A DNA stretch of 64,000 nucleotides from Actinostola sp. cb2023 (taxonomy: Eukaryota > Cnidaria > Anthozoa > Actiniaria > Actinostolidae), in NCBI GenBank assembly GCA_033675265.1, contig JAUJYZ010000596.1:342501-406500 (forward strand), given 5' to 3'. The stretch's first letter is position 1, and every line of letters starts with the position of its first letter. The notes under the pieces are model-generated. The model made no database searches. It worked only from the letters and a program-made list of their open reading frames with translations, and was not told the DNA's origin. Below, one piece after another: positions 1 through 9,573 of this stretch. The translations under genes and the position numbers were made by a program.

Positions 1-35
1 GCAGCAATTGGATCTATGTATATTAATACTAATAC

Positions 36-201
36 CTGGTTGTGCACTCTAGCATTCTCCTGTTCAAGTTTCTGAGTACTGCATTTCTGTTCGCGGTCGA
101 CAAGCTGTCTTTTGAATAACTCGTTTTTGCCTTTTTAGTAGTGCATGGTGGGTCAGTTGTTTTGTTTCTCCTGCTTTTCTTTTACATCGAGTGTTACTTT
201 G
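36..201 (-). pseudogene. Downstream exon of unidentified gene (coiled-coil-like, frameshifted)
   Basis: On the minus strand a possible acceptor (TTTTGAAG) precedes a stretch read as a basic segment (RCKRKAGETKQ) that continues, after a one-base shift in an A-run near 140-150, into a heptad-like segment ending KLEQENARVHNQ just before the donor GTATTA at 35. With the extra base removed the exon is 165 bp and keeps phase 0, matching the phase-0 donor of the exon at 282. The unbroken frame hits a TGA at 64. It may be a pseudogene or a sequencing error. The arrangement of a small beta-rich exon followed by a coiled coil recalls invertebrate BEN-domain-type proteins, but no BEN domain is in view, so no function is assigned. 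Confidence 0.35.
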
Positions 202-281
202 CTTCAAAATATTGATAAGACGTGTTAGAAAAATATTTAAATGCAAGCGTTTCTAGGATCGACCAATTTACCAATACTCAC

Positions 282-413
282 GATTTTGGCATCATAATAC
301 TTGCCATCTTCAGTCCAAATGGCATCAACATATACCCCTTCTTCAATTTCATCTATCTCATCTGGAGATAAGTGACGAGTTTTTTCTCTCGGCACAACAC
401 TGTTAGGCTCCCC
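282..413 (-). pseudogene. Host exon split by Ginger insertion, 3' part
   Basis: The minus-strand reading is open from the transposon edge at 413 to a strong donor GTGAGT at 281-276. It encodes an acidic stretch and a Tudor/chromo-like segment (GVYVDAIWTEDGKYYDAKI). The remaining 5' part of the same exon lies on the far side of the transposon, at 8800-8831, and reads NWYLVQFEDEG in the same frame once the transposon and one CCCC copy are ignored. A pattern of W-Y-L-V-x-F-x-D-E ... V-x-A-x-W-x-D-x-K-Y-Y-x-A-x-I suits a small beta-barrel reader-like module. Gene identity is unknown. The insertion disrupts this copy's coding sequence. Confidence 0.55.
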
Positions 414-705
414 TGTAGAGGGCACAAATGTAATAATTGGTCACAAATGTAATAAAGGTCACAATTGTAATAACGTTTGGTCACAAATGTAATAAAGGTC
501 ACAATTGTAATAACCTTTGGTCACAAATGTAATAAAGGTCACAATTGTAATAACCTTTGGTCACAAATGTAATAATCATCTCGACAAAGGTAAGTAAACA
601 TGTCAATGGAACTTGACCACAACAACACCCAGAAACAATGTAAACATCACCTGTCAATCAAATTATGTGACGTCATAGGACACATGACCAGACCGGCCAT
701 CGCTA
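414..705 (+). repeat. Left terminal inverted repeat of Ginger element
   Basis: This 292-bp arm matches the right arm (8425-8795) in inverse orientation up to the bases CCGGCCATCGCTA. After the outer 17 bp it carries three tandem copies of a 40-bp dimer made of GGTCACAAATGTAATAAA and GGTCACAATTGTAATAAC, possibly transposase binding sites. Confidence 0.88.
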
Positions 706-708
706 ATG

Positions 709-826
709 GTTAGCGCTATCGACAGGATAAGTCCTATCGAACGGATATTAACTACAACGATGTAGTTATCTAATAAATGTAATCCGTTGGATAGGACTTA
801 TCCAGTGGATAGCGCTATTCACCTTT
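709..826. mobile_element. Short foldback element inside Ginger
   Basis: GGTTAGCGCTATCGACAGG at the left pairs with the inverse CCAGTGGATAGCGCTATTCACC at the right; arms of about 38 bp around a short spacer. No coding capacity. Confidence 0.55.
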
Positions 827-1374
827 CGTGCAACCGAGACATTGAACAAAAAGGGGAAATCTATGACATCAAAAAAGAGCTACTGTTAATGAAAGAATAT
901 AACCACAAATCGCTACATCTATTGTTTATTTAACAGTATTAACTTTAACCTCAACTTTTACAACACATTCTGATTTCTTCAAGAATGTACTGATTCCAAT
1001 CATGATAATGAAAACACTTTCAGTTACCTTAACGGCTGTCTCACTGAATACATTACAACTCATGCATCCTTTTTATTAAGATATAGTTTATGATAATGGC
1101 CCCATCAAATTGCCAAACTACGAACATAAACGAAAAAAATGAACCAGAACATGCATTTTAAATATTCTAACGATTTCATGGAATTATTCACAAAATACTG
1201 TTTACAGAAGTAACCAGAAAACCATTTGAAAAAAAAACAATTTCATGGACTACTTTGAATGTCAAAGCCACTCGGCATATATATACAAAATGGTACAGTT
1301 TCGTTGAAGAATATTTTGTTGACGTCTCGAACTGCTAAAACTATTTTGAGTCATATAAGGCAGCTATTTCAAAA

Positions 1375-1692
1375 CATTTTGTCTTGTGAATACTGAATAC
1401 CGAATAGTGCATTCCAATATATCAAAGTATACTGATCAGCAGTTGTTTCCTCGCTATATTGGAGCTCATATTCTAAGGCCTCGTCCACTGATACTAGTTA
1501 ATGCGTATTCGTATCGTTTTTGCATTGTTTTCTGTCCTGAAGGGAATATATAGAAAACAATGGAAGACGCTGCGAAAACGGAGTAGCGAGTAGCCGGGGC
1601 CTAAACATACAATATTGGTATATACAATGCATTCAGTTCGGTCTTGGAATGCACTATTCGTTATTCAGTATTCACAAGACGTTTCTTAAATT
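1375..1692. mobile_element. Foldback element with nested hAT-like element
   Basis: Arms TTGTCTTGTGAATACTGAAT (near 1379) and its inverse ending ATTCAGTATTCACAAGAC (near 1680). Inside, a segment bounded by AAGGCCTCGTCCACTGATAC and GTAGCCGGGGCCTAA has the G/C-rich ends typical of hAT miniature elements. Confidence 0.45.
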
Positions 1693-1702
1693 ATAGCTGT
1701 AT

Positions 1703-2306
1703 AGTATTATAAGTAATACCATGACAATTAAGAGGGAAATTAGTGATTAAATTTCCCGCCTGCTGACTGAAGGAGAGTTTGTGATCGAAGTCCTTTTCCA
1801 AACTCTCCCGAGGCTTGAGGAAATTTAATCACTAATGTCCCTCTTGTCATGGTATCAGTGTGTAATACCATGATCACCGAGGAAATATAAAGTAAAATAT
1901 AGTTCACTTTGGTTAACTTCTTTTAACTTCTTTGGTTAACAATCTTTTTCTCAAAGAGCTTTGATTACACCACACTCTGGAGAATTTAGAGATTGGGATG
2001 CTTTGTTTCATTTGTACAATGAGAGAGTATTTTTTTGCGGTCAGGAGTCGAGGACATAGCATCCCACATGTGTTGGACTCTTGAGTAACATGGAGTAGAG
2101 CCAGCTTTCAGGTTAAACGTAATTTCGTCGGACAGACCGGGAAAATTAGTGAGACAATACAGATATCTATTGTCTAATTTTCCCGGCGACAAGGGATTTC
2201 TGCATTGTCTTACTAAATTTCCCGGTCGGAAAATTGGAAAAGGGAGATTTAGTGGCTTGTATGTCCCTGGAAGGACAAAGGAAACCGAGGTGATCATGGT
2301 ATTATC
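1703..2306. mobile_element. Palindromic MITE composite, copy 1
   Basis: A palindrome (1706-1856) bounded by AATACCATGACA and its inverse is followed by a segment bounded by TAATACCATGATCACCGAGG (from 1863) and the inverse ACCGAGGTGATCATGGTATT (to 2305). The same two-part arrangement is found at 32194-33080, so this is one repeat family. Confidence 0.6.
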
Positions 2307-2310
2307 ATAT

Positions 2311-2390
2311 ATTCTTGGTTTTCAATCAATCCCTTTTGAATCTAGAGAAAAAGACACAGCGGCCATGTTGGTTGAACAAACAATAGACAC

Positions 2391-2424
<34 letters not shown>

Positions 2425-2486
2425 CAATCTTTTGTTGAAGTTCAACCAAGATGGCCGCCGTGACGTGTATTGCAAACCAGCAATAA
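2311..2486. mobile_element. MITE with CATGGCCGCC ends, copy 1 (microsatellite inside)
   Basis: Shares the ends TTGGTT...CAATCAATCC and GACGTG...AACCAGCAATA, plus AGCGGCCATGTTGG and CAACCAAGATGGCCGCC, with the three copies at 52872, 53291 and 53763. A (TAA)n microsatellite occupies 2391-2421. Confidence 0.6.
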
Positions 2487-2714
2487 TTATGTATACATGT
2501 ATATATAATATATATTTGATACACAGCAAAAAATGACTCGGGCATGCGCGTAATGTCTCACAAACACACAGTGTGACCTGTTTTCATTATCAACGCCTAT
2601 GTTCGAATGCTTAAAACTAACTAGTGCCAATGATAAAACTTGTCTTGTATATCATATCTCAAACAGATGATCAGTATTAAAATGAACTATGCTAGATAGA
2701 TAGTCTATAATTAT

Positions 2715-3290
2715 CTAGCTATTTCTCCAATAAATACCAGATATGATGAACCAACCATATGGTTGCGGAACTAATTTAACCCAGGCATCGTACCATCTAC
2801 GAGAATTTATTGCTTCTCGAAGTCGTGCAACGGCACCACTACCTTTCCCTTTTACCATGATGATTTTCCGTATGCTGATAACTTTGGTTTCCTCTGCAAG
2901 CTCGGGTAAGAACACTTTGGGGCAAGGCTCCTTGTCCACAGTTGCTTTGAAGAATCTGTTTACAGCTCTCAAGGAAGATCTCATATATGGGAAGGCTAAC
3001 AATGTAATCTTGATGATCATTTCGAGAACATCGTTTAAGAACTGCTGAACATTACTGGACACTACGCCATGGTGGTCAACACTATCAGCGTTCCCGCCAT
3101 TTCTGTCTTCGTCATCATCGTTCCCGCCAGTTCTGTCACCGCCGTCATCGTCTCCGCCCTTTCTGTAACCACCATCAGCGTTCCCGTCATTTTTATCATC
3201 GCCGTCATCGTTGCCGCCATTTCTGTCACCGCCATCATCGTTCACGCCATTTCTGTCACTGTCATCATCGTTTTCCGCCATTTCTGTCAC
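2715..3290 (-). pseudogene. Out-of-frame C-terminal extension of the Ginger transposase
   Basis: Immediately past the point where the main ORF leaves the D/N/G-rich repeat, another minus frame continues the same repeat (NGVNDDGGDRNGG type) and then about 115 residues of non-repetitive sequence ending at a TAG at 2715. The change of frame lies at a GGAAAACG run near 3270-3275. The simplest reading is a one-base indel in the repeat that cut off the last ~190 residues. No domain is recognised in the tail, which has a basic segment IRKIIMVKGKGSG. An original shorter protein cannot be excluded. Confidence 0.5.
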
Positions 3291-3395
3291 CGCCATCAGC
3301 GTTCCCTCCATTTCGTTCACTGTCATCAGCGTTCCTGCCATTTTCGTCATCACGCTCAATGTTCTCGTCATTGCGATCATTGGCACCATCTGCGT
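3069..3395 (-). repeat. 24-bp coding minisatellite in the transposase tail
   Basis: Imperfect units of 24 bp such as GCCATTTCTGTCACCGCCAT on the plus strand, about 13 copies. On the minus strand they encode NGGNADGGDR-like repeats. The array is open in several frames, which explains the extra ORFs seen on both strands here. Confidence 0.7.
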
Positions 3396-5370
3396 TACTT
3401 AGACCACTATCGAACGATGGTATGATACTGACATAATGTTCACCGTGGTTTTCGGCAAAATGACCAAGGTAAATCGTGGTGAGTGGGAAGCTCGATGAGG
3501 GATGGAATACATGCTGAGCCCCAATTCCAAGCGTCGATATAATATGTACGTTAATACTGTATAGATTTGCTGCTGTAAATAGCGTTATTTGATCCCCAAA
3601 GGTGTTATTTCTAGACATATATTGCACATATTCGTGCCAAGAGGTGAACTCAGTCTCCGGAATTAGCTCCAAAAGTGGAAATCCCTCATTATCGACTGCA
3701 TTATTTTCCAAATAGTTCACTATTTCTTCACGCATTGTTTCAGGAGATCTAAAAATGCCCAATGCACTTAACTGGTGCGCTATTGCAGCAAATTGGCAGC
3801 TACCATCACCAGGTGGATTATATGCAATGTCAAATCCCTGATCTTTAATGACTTTGTTGTAATCCTCTTTTTCCATTACTACATAATACTTTTTCTGATG
3901 CATGTCTTTCCTTTTCTTCGATAGTCTTGCTGCTTTTTGTTTGCTTTTTTCCTCTTTGAGGGTGAGGCTTGTTAGGTCATCTACCGGTAGCCATTTCTTT
4001 TCATTTTTTCTAGTAACAGGGGAAGTGTAAGAAACTTTATATGTGTGGAGTTTGAGGTTTCTATTTACTATTAGGGCCTCGATGACAAGACGCCTCTTTT
4101 GGACAGTTTTTAACCCCCCTTTTCTTGGCAGGCGCACATATACCTTCTCCCCAATAGTGTACCTTGATGGTGGATGGGATCTTAAATGCGCTCTCACCAT
4201 TCGTTGACTACATCGATCTGTTGCTATTCGGGCCTGCTGTCTCACCATTGACGTATGCTTAGAACGCCTTCTTCGGTCTCTTTCTGTTGGGTCACATTTG
4301 CCAGCATTGGCTACCACCTCGTCATCTGCATTAGAAGTTTTAAATGAATTGCATTTACGTGCGAAGTAAACTTCAAAAGGCGATCTGTAGCCCAGTATTT
4401 CTTTTGGGTCTTCATTTAAGATACGCTGGTAATATGGTAGGCTCTTTGCCCAATTGAGGCCTTTTTTACCCATTTTAATAAAGTCGTATTCAATCTTTGA
4501 TCGTAACGACCTGTGGCTACGCTCAACTTTTCCCTGAGATTGAGGGTGATAGGGACGACTACAAATTATTGTAATATCCAACCGGTGGCAAAGTTTCTTG
4601 ACAGCCCCTTTAAACTCGCCTCCTTGGTCACATTGAATCACACGAGGAGTTCCGTGCTCCAGATATATACTCTGCAGTTCCTTTGCAACGGTCTTGCTGC
4701 ATTTCGTACCTATGGCACGAAGCCAAAGAAACCGACTAAATACGTCAATCACAGACAAGACATATCTGTAGGTCTCGCCATTCATCTTCACAATCCCTCT
4801 CTTTCCCATGTCCATAAGATCGATTTGATGTCTTATATGAACGTCCCGAGCACGTATTGGTTTCAATGTGGCCTTATTGCAAAACTTTCCATTTCTTTTA
4901 TAGTGTAGTTTGTCAGTGTTTAGAATTTCTTGCACTCTGACGCGACTTAGCCCTGCGAAGTTTTGCTTGAGAGAACACACTAATTTCGCAGCCCCCGATC
5001 CTTTTGTACGAATAAACTCTTCTGTGACGACTTTCCTGATTTCCGAAACTCTTAGTATCCGACGCCCTTTCGAATAAAGCACCTTCTGGCCATTTTCCTC
5101 TACAACTTTGATTTCTCCTTTATATCTCCAGTACCTCACAGCGGCAGATCTCTGTGCTTTCGTTCGTTGCTTTACCGGCGGTAGAGGATCACCTTCAATG
5201 ATCTTGATAAGGGCGTTGTAAATGACATCTGCAATGGCAGATTGATTTCGCTTCCCACGTCCTTTAGCTTTGTACTTAATGGCGATGCAGTTATGGAGAA
5301 TAAATAAACAAACTAACAGAGCGAAAACTACTGCAAGCTTCATCTTGGAGCATTGAGCCGCAAATGTCAA
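3265..5370 (-). CDS. Ginger-type integrase/transposase with OTU cysteine protease domain
   Basis: A 701-residue ORF. Residues 1-31 contain a hydrophobic stretch resembling a signal peptide (11-30, KLAVVFALLVCLFILHNCIA), odd for a nuclear transposase; it may be non-coding leader. Residues about 175-340 form an rve integrase core with D184 (HQIDLMDM), D248 (VIQCDQGGEF) and E283 (GKVERSH), a D-D-x34-E catalytic set. A GPY/F-like stretch follows near 407-450 (YVRLPRKGG). Residues 515-650 form an OTU-type cysteine protease with D522-G-S-C525 and a C-terminal H645 (EHYVSI). The tail is an Asp/Asn/Gly-rich 24-bp repeat that runs into a stop after GGKR. It sits inside a complete TIR element, so it is the transposase. 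KRBA2-like domesticated genes have a similar core. Confidence 0.82.
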   Translation of the reverse strand: MTFAAQCSKMKLAVVFALLVCLFILHNCIAIKYKAKGRGKRNQSAIADVIYNALIKIIEGDPLPPVKQRTKAQRSAAVRYWRYKGEIKVVEENGQKVLYSKGRRILRVSEIRKVVTEEFIRTKGSGAAKLVCSLKQNFAGLSRVRVQEILNTDKLHYKRNGKFCNKATLKPIRARDVHIRHQIDLMDMGKRGIVKMNGETYRYVLSVIDVFSRFLWLRAIGTKCSKTVAKELQSIYLEHGTPRVIQCDQGGEFKGAVKKLCHRLDITIICSRPYHPQSQGKVERSHRSLRSKIEYDFIKMGKKGLNWAKSLPYYQRILNEDPKEILGYRSPFEVYFARKCNSFKTSNADDEVVANAGKCDPTERDRRRRSKHTSMVRQQARIATDRCSQRMVRAHLRSHPPSRYTIGEKVYVRLPRKGGLKTVQKRRLVIEALIVNRNLKLHTYKVSYTSPVTRKNEKKWLPVDDLTSLTLKEEKSKQKAARLSKKRKDMHQKKYYVVMEKEDYNKVIKDQGFDIAYNPPGDGSCQFAAIAHQLSALGIFRSPETMREEIVNYLENNAVDNEGFPLLELIPETEFTSWHEYVQYMSRNNTFGDQITLFTAANLYSINVHIISTLGIGAQHVFHPSSSFPLTTIYLGHFAENHGEHYVSIIPSFDSGLSNADGANDRNDENIERDDENGRNADDSERNGGNADGGDRNGGKR

Positions 5371-6501
5371 ACAACCTGTCTTAGACGATTGTGCACAGTG
5401 CAGTGTCTAGACATTGTCTAGACAGATGGAACATTTAAATCCATGCATTCTCAGGTCAAAATGCCGTGAGTAGGTGGATCTCATCTAAAACTCAAGTGAT
5501 TTGTTTGCAAAAGAAATTCAATGTGATTTACTTGCATTTCAGTTTATGCAATCTGCATATAACCTTTTCCACTAGCAATGCGTGTAAATGTAAATGGCGG
5601 ATCTGTTAAGGGAGGCTCTTGTAGGCTGGTATCAGGTCTTTATTCAAGCTCTGGCTGGCTAGGACTAATTACAAGTTGAGGTGCGGTCACTTTTATAGTG
5701 ACGCACTAATTGTCTATCATTATGTCAATGTCAGTTTGATCTAGGTTTGTGATTGGCTATATACTATGTGCTTCTAGATTACAATTATCAAATACGTAGT
5801 TAAGTCGTACAAGTAATCTAAAGATTCTATATAGTTAACTTCTGCAACACTGCAACAAAGTTATACTGTTGGATAGTGAAAATTATAAGTTATCTGATTA
5901 TGTCAAAACATTGTAAGTGGAAAATAGGAATAAGAAGTTCTGACGAAGTATAGTGTCTTGGGGTGTGGTAGATAATTGTGTGGGGACTATGCCAAAATAG
6001 GAGGAGACTAAATGATAAGAAAATAAGAAATTGCATGATCTGGAATACAATCTGGTTCTAGAGATAATGGAACTAAAGTCTTAATGGTATTGACTTAGCT
6101 TATCTAGAAGTGTTTGAGAATATACATCAATTAATAGTATCGGTTAAATCAGTGATTCTGTTGTGTAACAGATCTAGGGGTGGTTCGGGGGTTCGGATGA
6201 ATTCCCTATTAAAGTACAATCGAACCTCCTAAATGACAACAACGAACCCCCCAAATGAAGTAAACTCACGAAAATTGTTAAGAAACGTGCTTACAATCAA
6301 ACCAGGAGCCCATTAAAAACGAAATACTTTTTTGTTGGTCGGTATTGGAAGGAAGTGGCATAGCCGTAGCCAGCAATGCACAAAGTACGCAAATACGTAT
6401 TAATTTTTGGGGGGATTTTAATTTTTTATTTCAACTATTATTGTTTATTTTTCAGGTATTTTCATATGAAATAACTTAGTTATTTTAAAGTTGTTCATTT
6501 C

Positions 6502-6727
6502 GACTTTGAAACAACAAGTCTTTCTATAGTAGTTTGACTCGAGTGTTACAAACCCGGGATTACAACTAGCCGGCTTTGAAACAACAAGTCTTTCTAGTAG
6601 TTTGACTCGAGTATTTCAAACCCGGGATTACAACTAGCCGGCTTTGAAACAACAAGTCTTTCTAGTAGTTTGACTCGAGTATTTCAAACCCGGGATTACA
6701 ACTAGCCGGCTTTGAAACAAGAAGTGA
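6502..6727. repeat. 68-bp tandem repeat, about 3.3 copies
   Basis: Units begin GGCTTTGAAACAACAAGTC and contain TTGACTCGAG and AACCCGGGATTACAACTAG. The last two full copies are almost identical. Not coding. Confidence 0.8.
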
Positions 6728-7118
6728 GTGATACTTGTGTTTCTTGATTTAAACCTCGCGCTTTTGCTAATCCGCACTCATGATTACTCTTGATTTTTAA
6801 AGACTCTGTCAATAGTGTGCAGTGAAAGTCGACTTCAGTTCATGTTGTAGTTGATCGAATATTACAACAAGTCCGTTCTTTTAATGGTACTGGACCAAGT
6901 ATTACAGCTGACTTTAAATAACAAGTGATTGAGTATTACAACTACCATTCATGATCAGTAGAAAGAGTAAGAAGACAGACGTTCGGGTCTGCCTCTATTA
7001 CATGAATCAGGGATATAGGTATTGTTAGATCTAGTTATATATTGACTTACTCGCTTATTTTTGGTTGCGTAGTGATATTTTTTCTCTCTCATTTATTCAT
7101 TTACATTACTCTCACCTA

Positions 7119-7980
7119 ACGCACACCTCTCTAAGACGGACACAAAATGCTGGTCCCTGTCAAAAACCCGTTGTGTCACTGTACATAAGCTCTCTATAAG
7201 ACGCACACCTCCCTAAGACGGACAACGGACACTTTGTAAATCAATTTAGATACAAAAACAGTACAAAAACATCCCTAAGTCGGACACTAAAACGGACCTA
7301 ATGACTGAAAACAAATAGATCACACGTAACATGCCATAAATCAGGGTACCAAAGGGGGGGGGGGGGGGGGGGGGGGGGGGGGTCATGATCACGCTTCACG
7401 GGCGATTTTTTTTGTAAATTCACGCGTCACAGACCAAAATGTCCGAAATTCACGAATCACATGCAAGCGCTAGCCAAAATTTTCTGGAATTTCACGCGTG
7501 AAAATGTTTATAGATCCTAAACGTTCACGTTTCACAGAGAATAACAGCGGTAAATCACGAATCACAGTCGGTCAAAAGGGACGATCACGCATCACGTTGA
7601 AACATAAATTCACGCATCACGCTCGAATGTTTATGAATTTCACGATTCACGCTCCATTTTTTGGTCAAATCACGCGATACGCGTAACCCCTTTGCTACCC
7701 TGATAAACTGTACAATCACTTTTCATGGAAATGGATGATCTGTTTATAAGGTCGGTTGATTTATTTATTTACCAGTTTAAAAGTATTCACTCTTAGTAGA
7801 GTATACAGACTGCTTTGTTCTTGCGGAATAGCAAATAAAACTCGAATTCTAACTGTCTATCAGCTTTGACAGTCATAAATTAATGTGGTCGAATTTCATA
7901 ACTCTCTCTAAGACGGACATCTCTCTAAGATGGACAGCTGTTTTTGTCCCAAGGGTGTCCGTCTTAGAGAGAGTTCACTG
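7119..7980. mobile_element. Tigger/pogo-like non-autonomous element
   Basis: The right end reads GTCTTAGAGAGAGTTCACTG next to TATA; the left region has CACCTCTCTAAGACGGACAC. Tandem CTCTCTAAGACGGACA motifs at both ends and the CAGTGAACTC terminus resemble TcMar-Tigger ends. There is no transposase ORF. The exact left end is unclear. Confidence 0.45.
7340..7704. mobile_element. MITE rich in TTCACGNNTCAC units, nested in the Tigger-like element
   Basis: Ends TCAGGGTACCAAAGGGG and the inverse CCCCTTTGCTACCCTGA, flanked on both sides by TAAA. The interior has a poly-G run (7355-7382) and about ten irregular copies of a TTCACGCRTCAC-like motif. Poly-G length is probably unreliable in the assembly. 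Confidence 0.6.
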
Positions 7981-8424
7981 TATATCGTTCATGCGTTAGT
8001 TTATTTCTTCATCCGTGTTTCATCGATCATTCGTACATCTCGTGTGTTCGTTTATCATTGGTTCATTCATAATACAATGATAATAAAATTAATTCGTTCA
8101 CTCATCCATTCATGCATCCATCCATTCAATCATTCATTCATTCTTGCATCCGTTCTATCAATTATCTTTCATCTTACCCCTCACGCACTTGTTAACGTTT
8201 GTTTTGCATTGTTCGTTTGTTTATTTGTATACGCATTCGCAACCGTTGAATAGTTGCATTTGAAACTATATATGTTTAAAGGTTGATGATCATCTAATCA
8301 TATGGTTATTATGATAATTATAATTATATATCTTAACACGAATCCAACCCACAAGAATACATTGTTATTGGATGTAGTATTCAGTATAGGTACTGCCTCA
8401 AATAAATCGAAATATATCTGAGAT

Positions 8425-8795
8425 AGCGATGGCCGGTCTGGTCATGTGTCCTATGACGTCACATAATTTGATTGACAGGTGATGTTTACATTGTTTCTGG
8501 GTGTTGTGGTCAAGTTCCATTGTTGACATGTTTACTTACCTTTGTCGAGATGATTATTACATTTGTGACCAAAGGTTATTACAATTGTGACCTTTATTAC
8601 ATTTGTGACCAAAGGTTATTACAATTGTGACCTTTATTACATTTGTGACCAAAGGTTATTACAATTGTGACCTTTATTACATTTGTGACCAAAGGTTATT
8701 ACAATTGTGACCTTTATTACATTTGTGACCAAAGGTTATTACAATTGTGACCTTTATTACATTTGTGACCAATTATTACATTTGTGCCCTCTACA
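8425..8795 (-). repeat. Right terminal inverted repeat of Ginger element
   Basis: This is the inverse of the left arm but about 79 bp longer, because it holds five rather than three copies of the 40-bp dimer. The inner part, including the GTGACGTCATAGGACACATG stretch, matches almost perfectly, suggesting a young insertion or arm homogenisation. Confidence 0.88.
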
Positions 8796-8831
8796 CCCCT
8801 TCATCTTCAAATTGTACTAGATACCAATTTT
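8796..8831 (-). pseudogene. Host exon split by Ginger insertion, 5' part
   Basis: A polypyrimidine-type acceptor (CAATTTTCAG, minus strand) ends at 8832. The following bases encode NWYLVQFEDEG and run straight into the transposon end at 8795. Bases 8796-8799 (CCCC on the plus strand) are the target duplication also present at 410-413. The reading frame continues at 413 on the other side of the element. Confidence 0.55.
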
Positions 8832-8839
8832 CTGAAAAT

Positions 8840-8946
8840 TGTGAGATTAGTTATTATGGTGGTCGTTGGGTGGTAGCTGATACCGCAATACCGCATCAAA
8901 AAAATAAAAATACCGTAATACCGCATCTAAAAAAGGAATTTGAAAC
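8840..8946. repeat. ACCGCAATACCG repeat, left part
   Basis: GATACCGCAATACCGCATC occurs here twice with variants and again near 10310-10335, on the other side of the Penelope-like insertion, so the insertion probably split one repeat. Confidence 0.35.
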
Positions 8947-9040
8947 AACAGTAGTAATTCTAATGTTGGTTTGTAGGTTGGATAATTCATGACAAAACAT
9001 TTTGTATCTTCAACCTGAGTTTTATTACAAAACTGCCAAG

Positions 9041-9066
9041 CTTTCGGGCTAAGCGCCCATCTTCAG
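9041..9066 (-). ncRNA. Hammerhead-ribozyme-like motif in Penelope-like terminus
   Basis: The minus strand reads CTGAAGATGGGC, a GCTTA loop, then GCCCGAAAGC. This has the form CUGANGA, stem II (GGGC/GCCC) and GAAA of a minimal hammerhead core, and Penelope-like elements are known to carry such ribozymes. Stems I and III and the cleavage site are not clear, so it is a resemblance only. Confidence 0.3.
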
Positions 9067-9329
9067 GGCTAAATGCATAAAATCTAATTACAACGGCTAT
9101 AAGTATACGAACACAAACAAACGCCACCAAGCAAACAAGCTCGTGCGCAACAAACTGAACAGTCTCGCGCAAAGCAAACAAAATCGAACAACGCCAGATA
9201 GAAAGAATGAAAAAGAAAAAGGTGCGCGAGGAATAGAAAATGAAGTATTAACGTAAGAATTGAAAATAATAAATAGAAAGGTAGCCAAAAAAACGAAACC
9301 AGTGCGCGATGAACTATAAAAACAGAATA

Positions 9330-9545
9330 AAATTGAGTAAACGAATGATTGAATAAAAGAATGAAAGAATGAATGACCGAGTGAATGAACGAATGGATGA
9401 ACAAATAAATGAATGATAGAATGGATGAACGAATGAAAGAATGAACGAAATAATGAATGAACGAATGGATGGATGAAAGAATAAATGAAAAAATGAATGA
9501 ACAAAAGAATGAGTAAATGAATGGAAGGATGAATAATAATAATAA
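9330..9545. repeat. (TGAA)n-type microsatellite
   Basis: Diverged tetranucleotide tract of GAATGAATGAAC type. The long minus-strand reading frames rich in FIHSFIHS across it are an artefact of the repeat. Confidence 0.8.
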
Positions 9546-9573
9546 AATAATAATAAATAAATAGATTGCGCAA

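Larger units (their letters stand above)
414..8795 (-). mobile_element. Complete Ginger-type DNA transposon (8.4 kb)
   Basis: The element begins TGTAGAGGGCACAAATG and ends with its reverse complement CATTTGTGCCCTCTACA. It is flanked by a direct 4-bp duplication CCCC (410-413 and 8796-8799). Ginger elements are known for termini starting TGTNR, 4-bp target duplications and Gypsy-like integrase transposases; all three are seen here. The only large ORF is the integrase-OTU protein on the minus strand. Much of the interior is filled by younger nested foldback elements and tandem repeats, so the original element was shorter. The frameshift in the C-terminal repeat of the ORF makes its present activity uncertain. 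Confidence 0.85.

Noticed and set aside
4513..4908. 131-codon plus-strand frame
   Set aside because: Antisense shadow of the integrase catalytic core.
9084..9573. Minus-strand frames rich in FIHSFIHS
   Set aside because: Translation of a (TGAA)n microsatellite.
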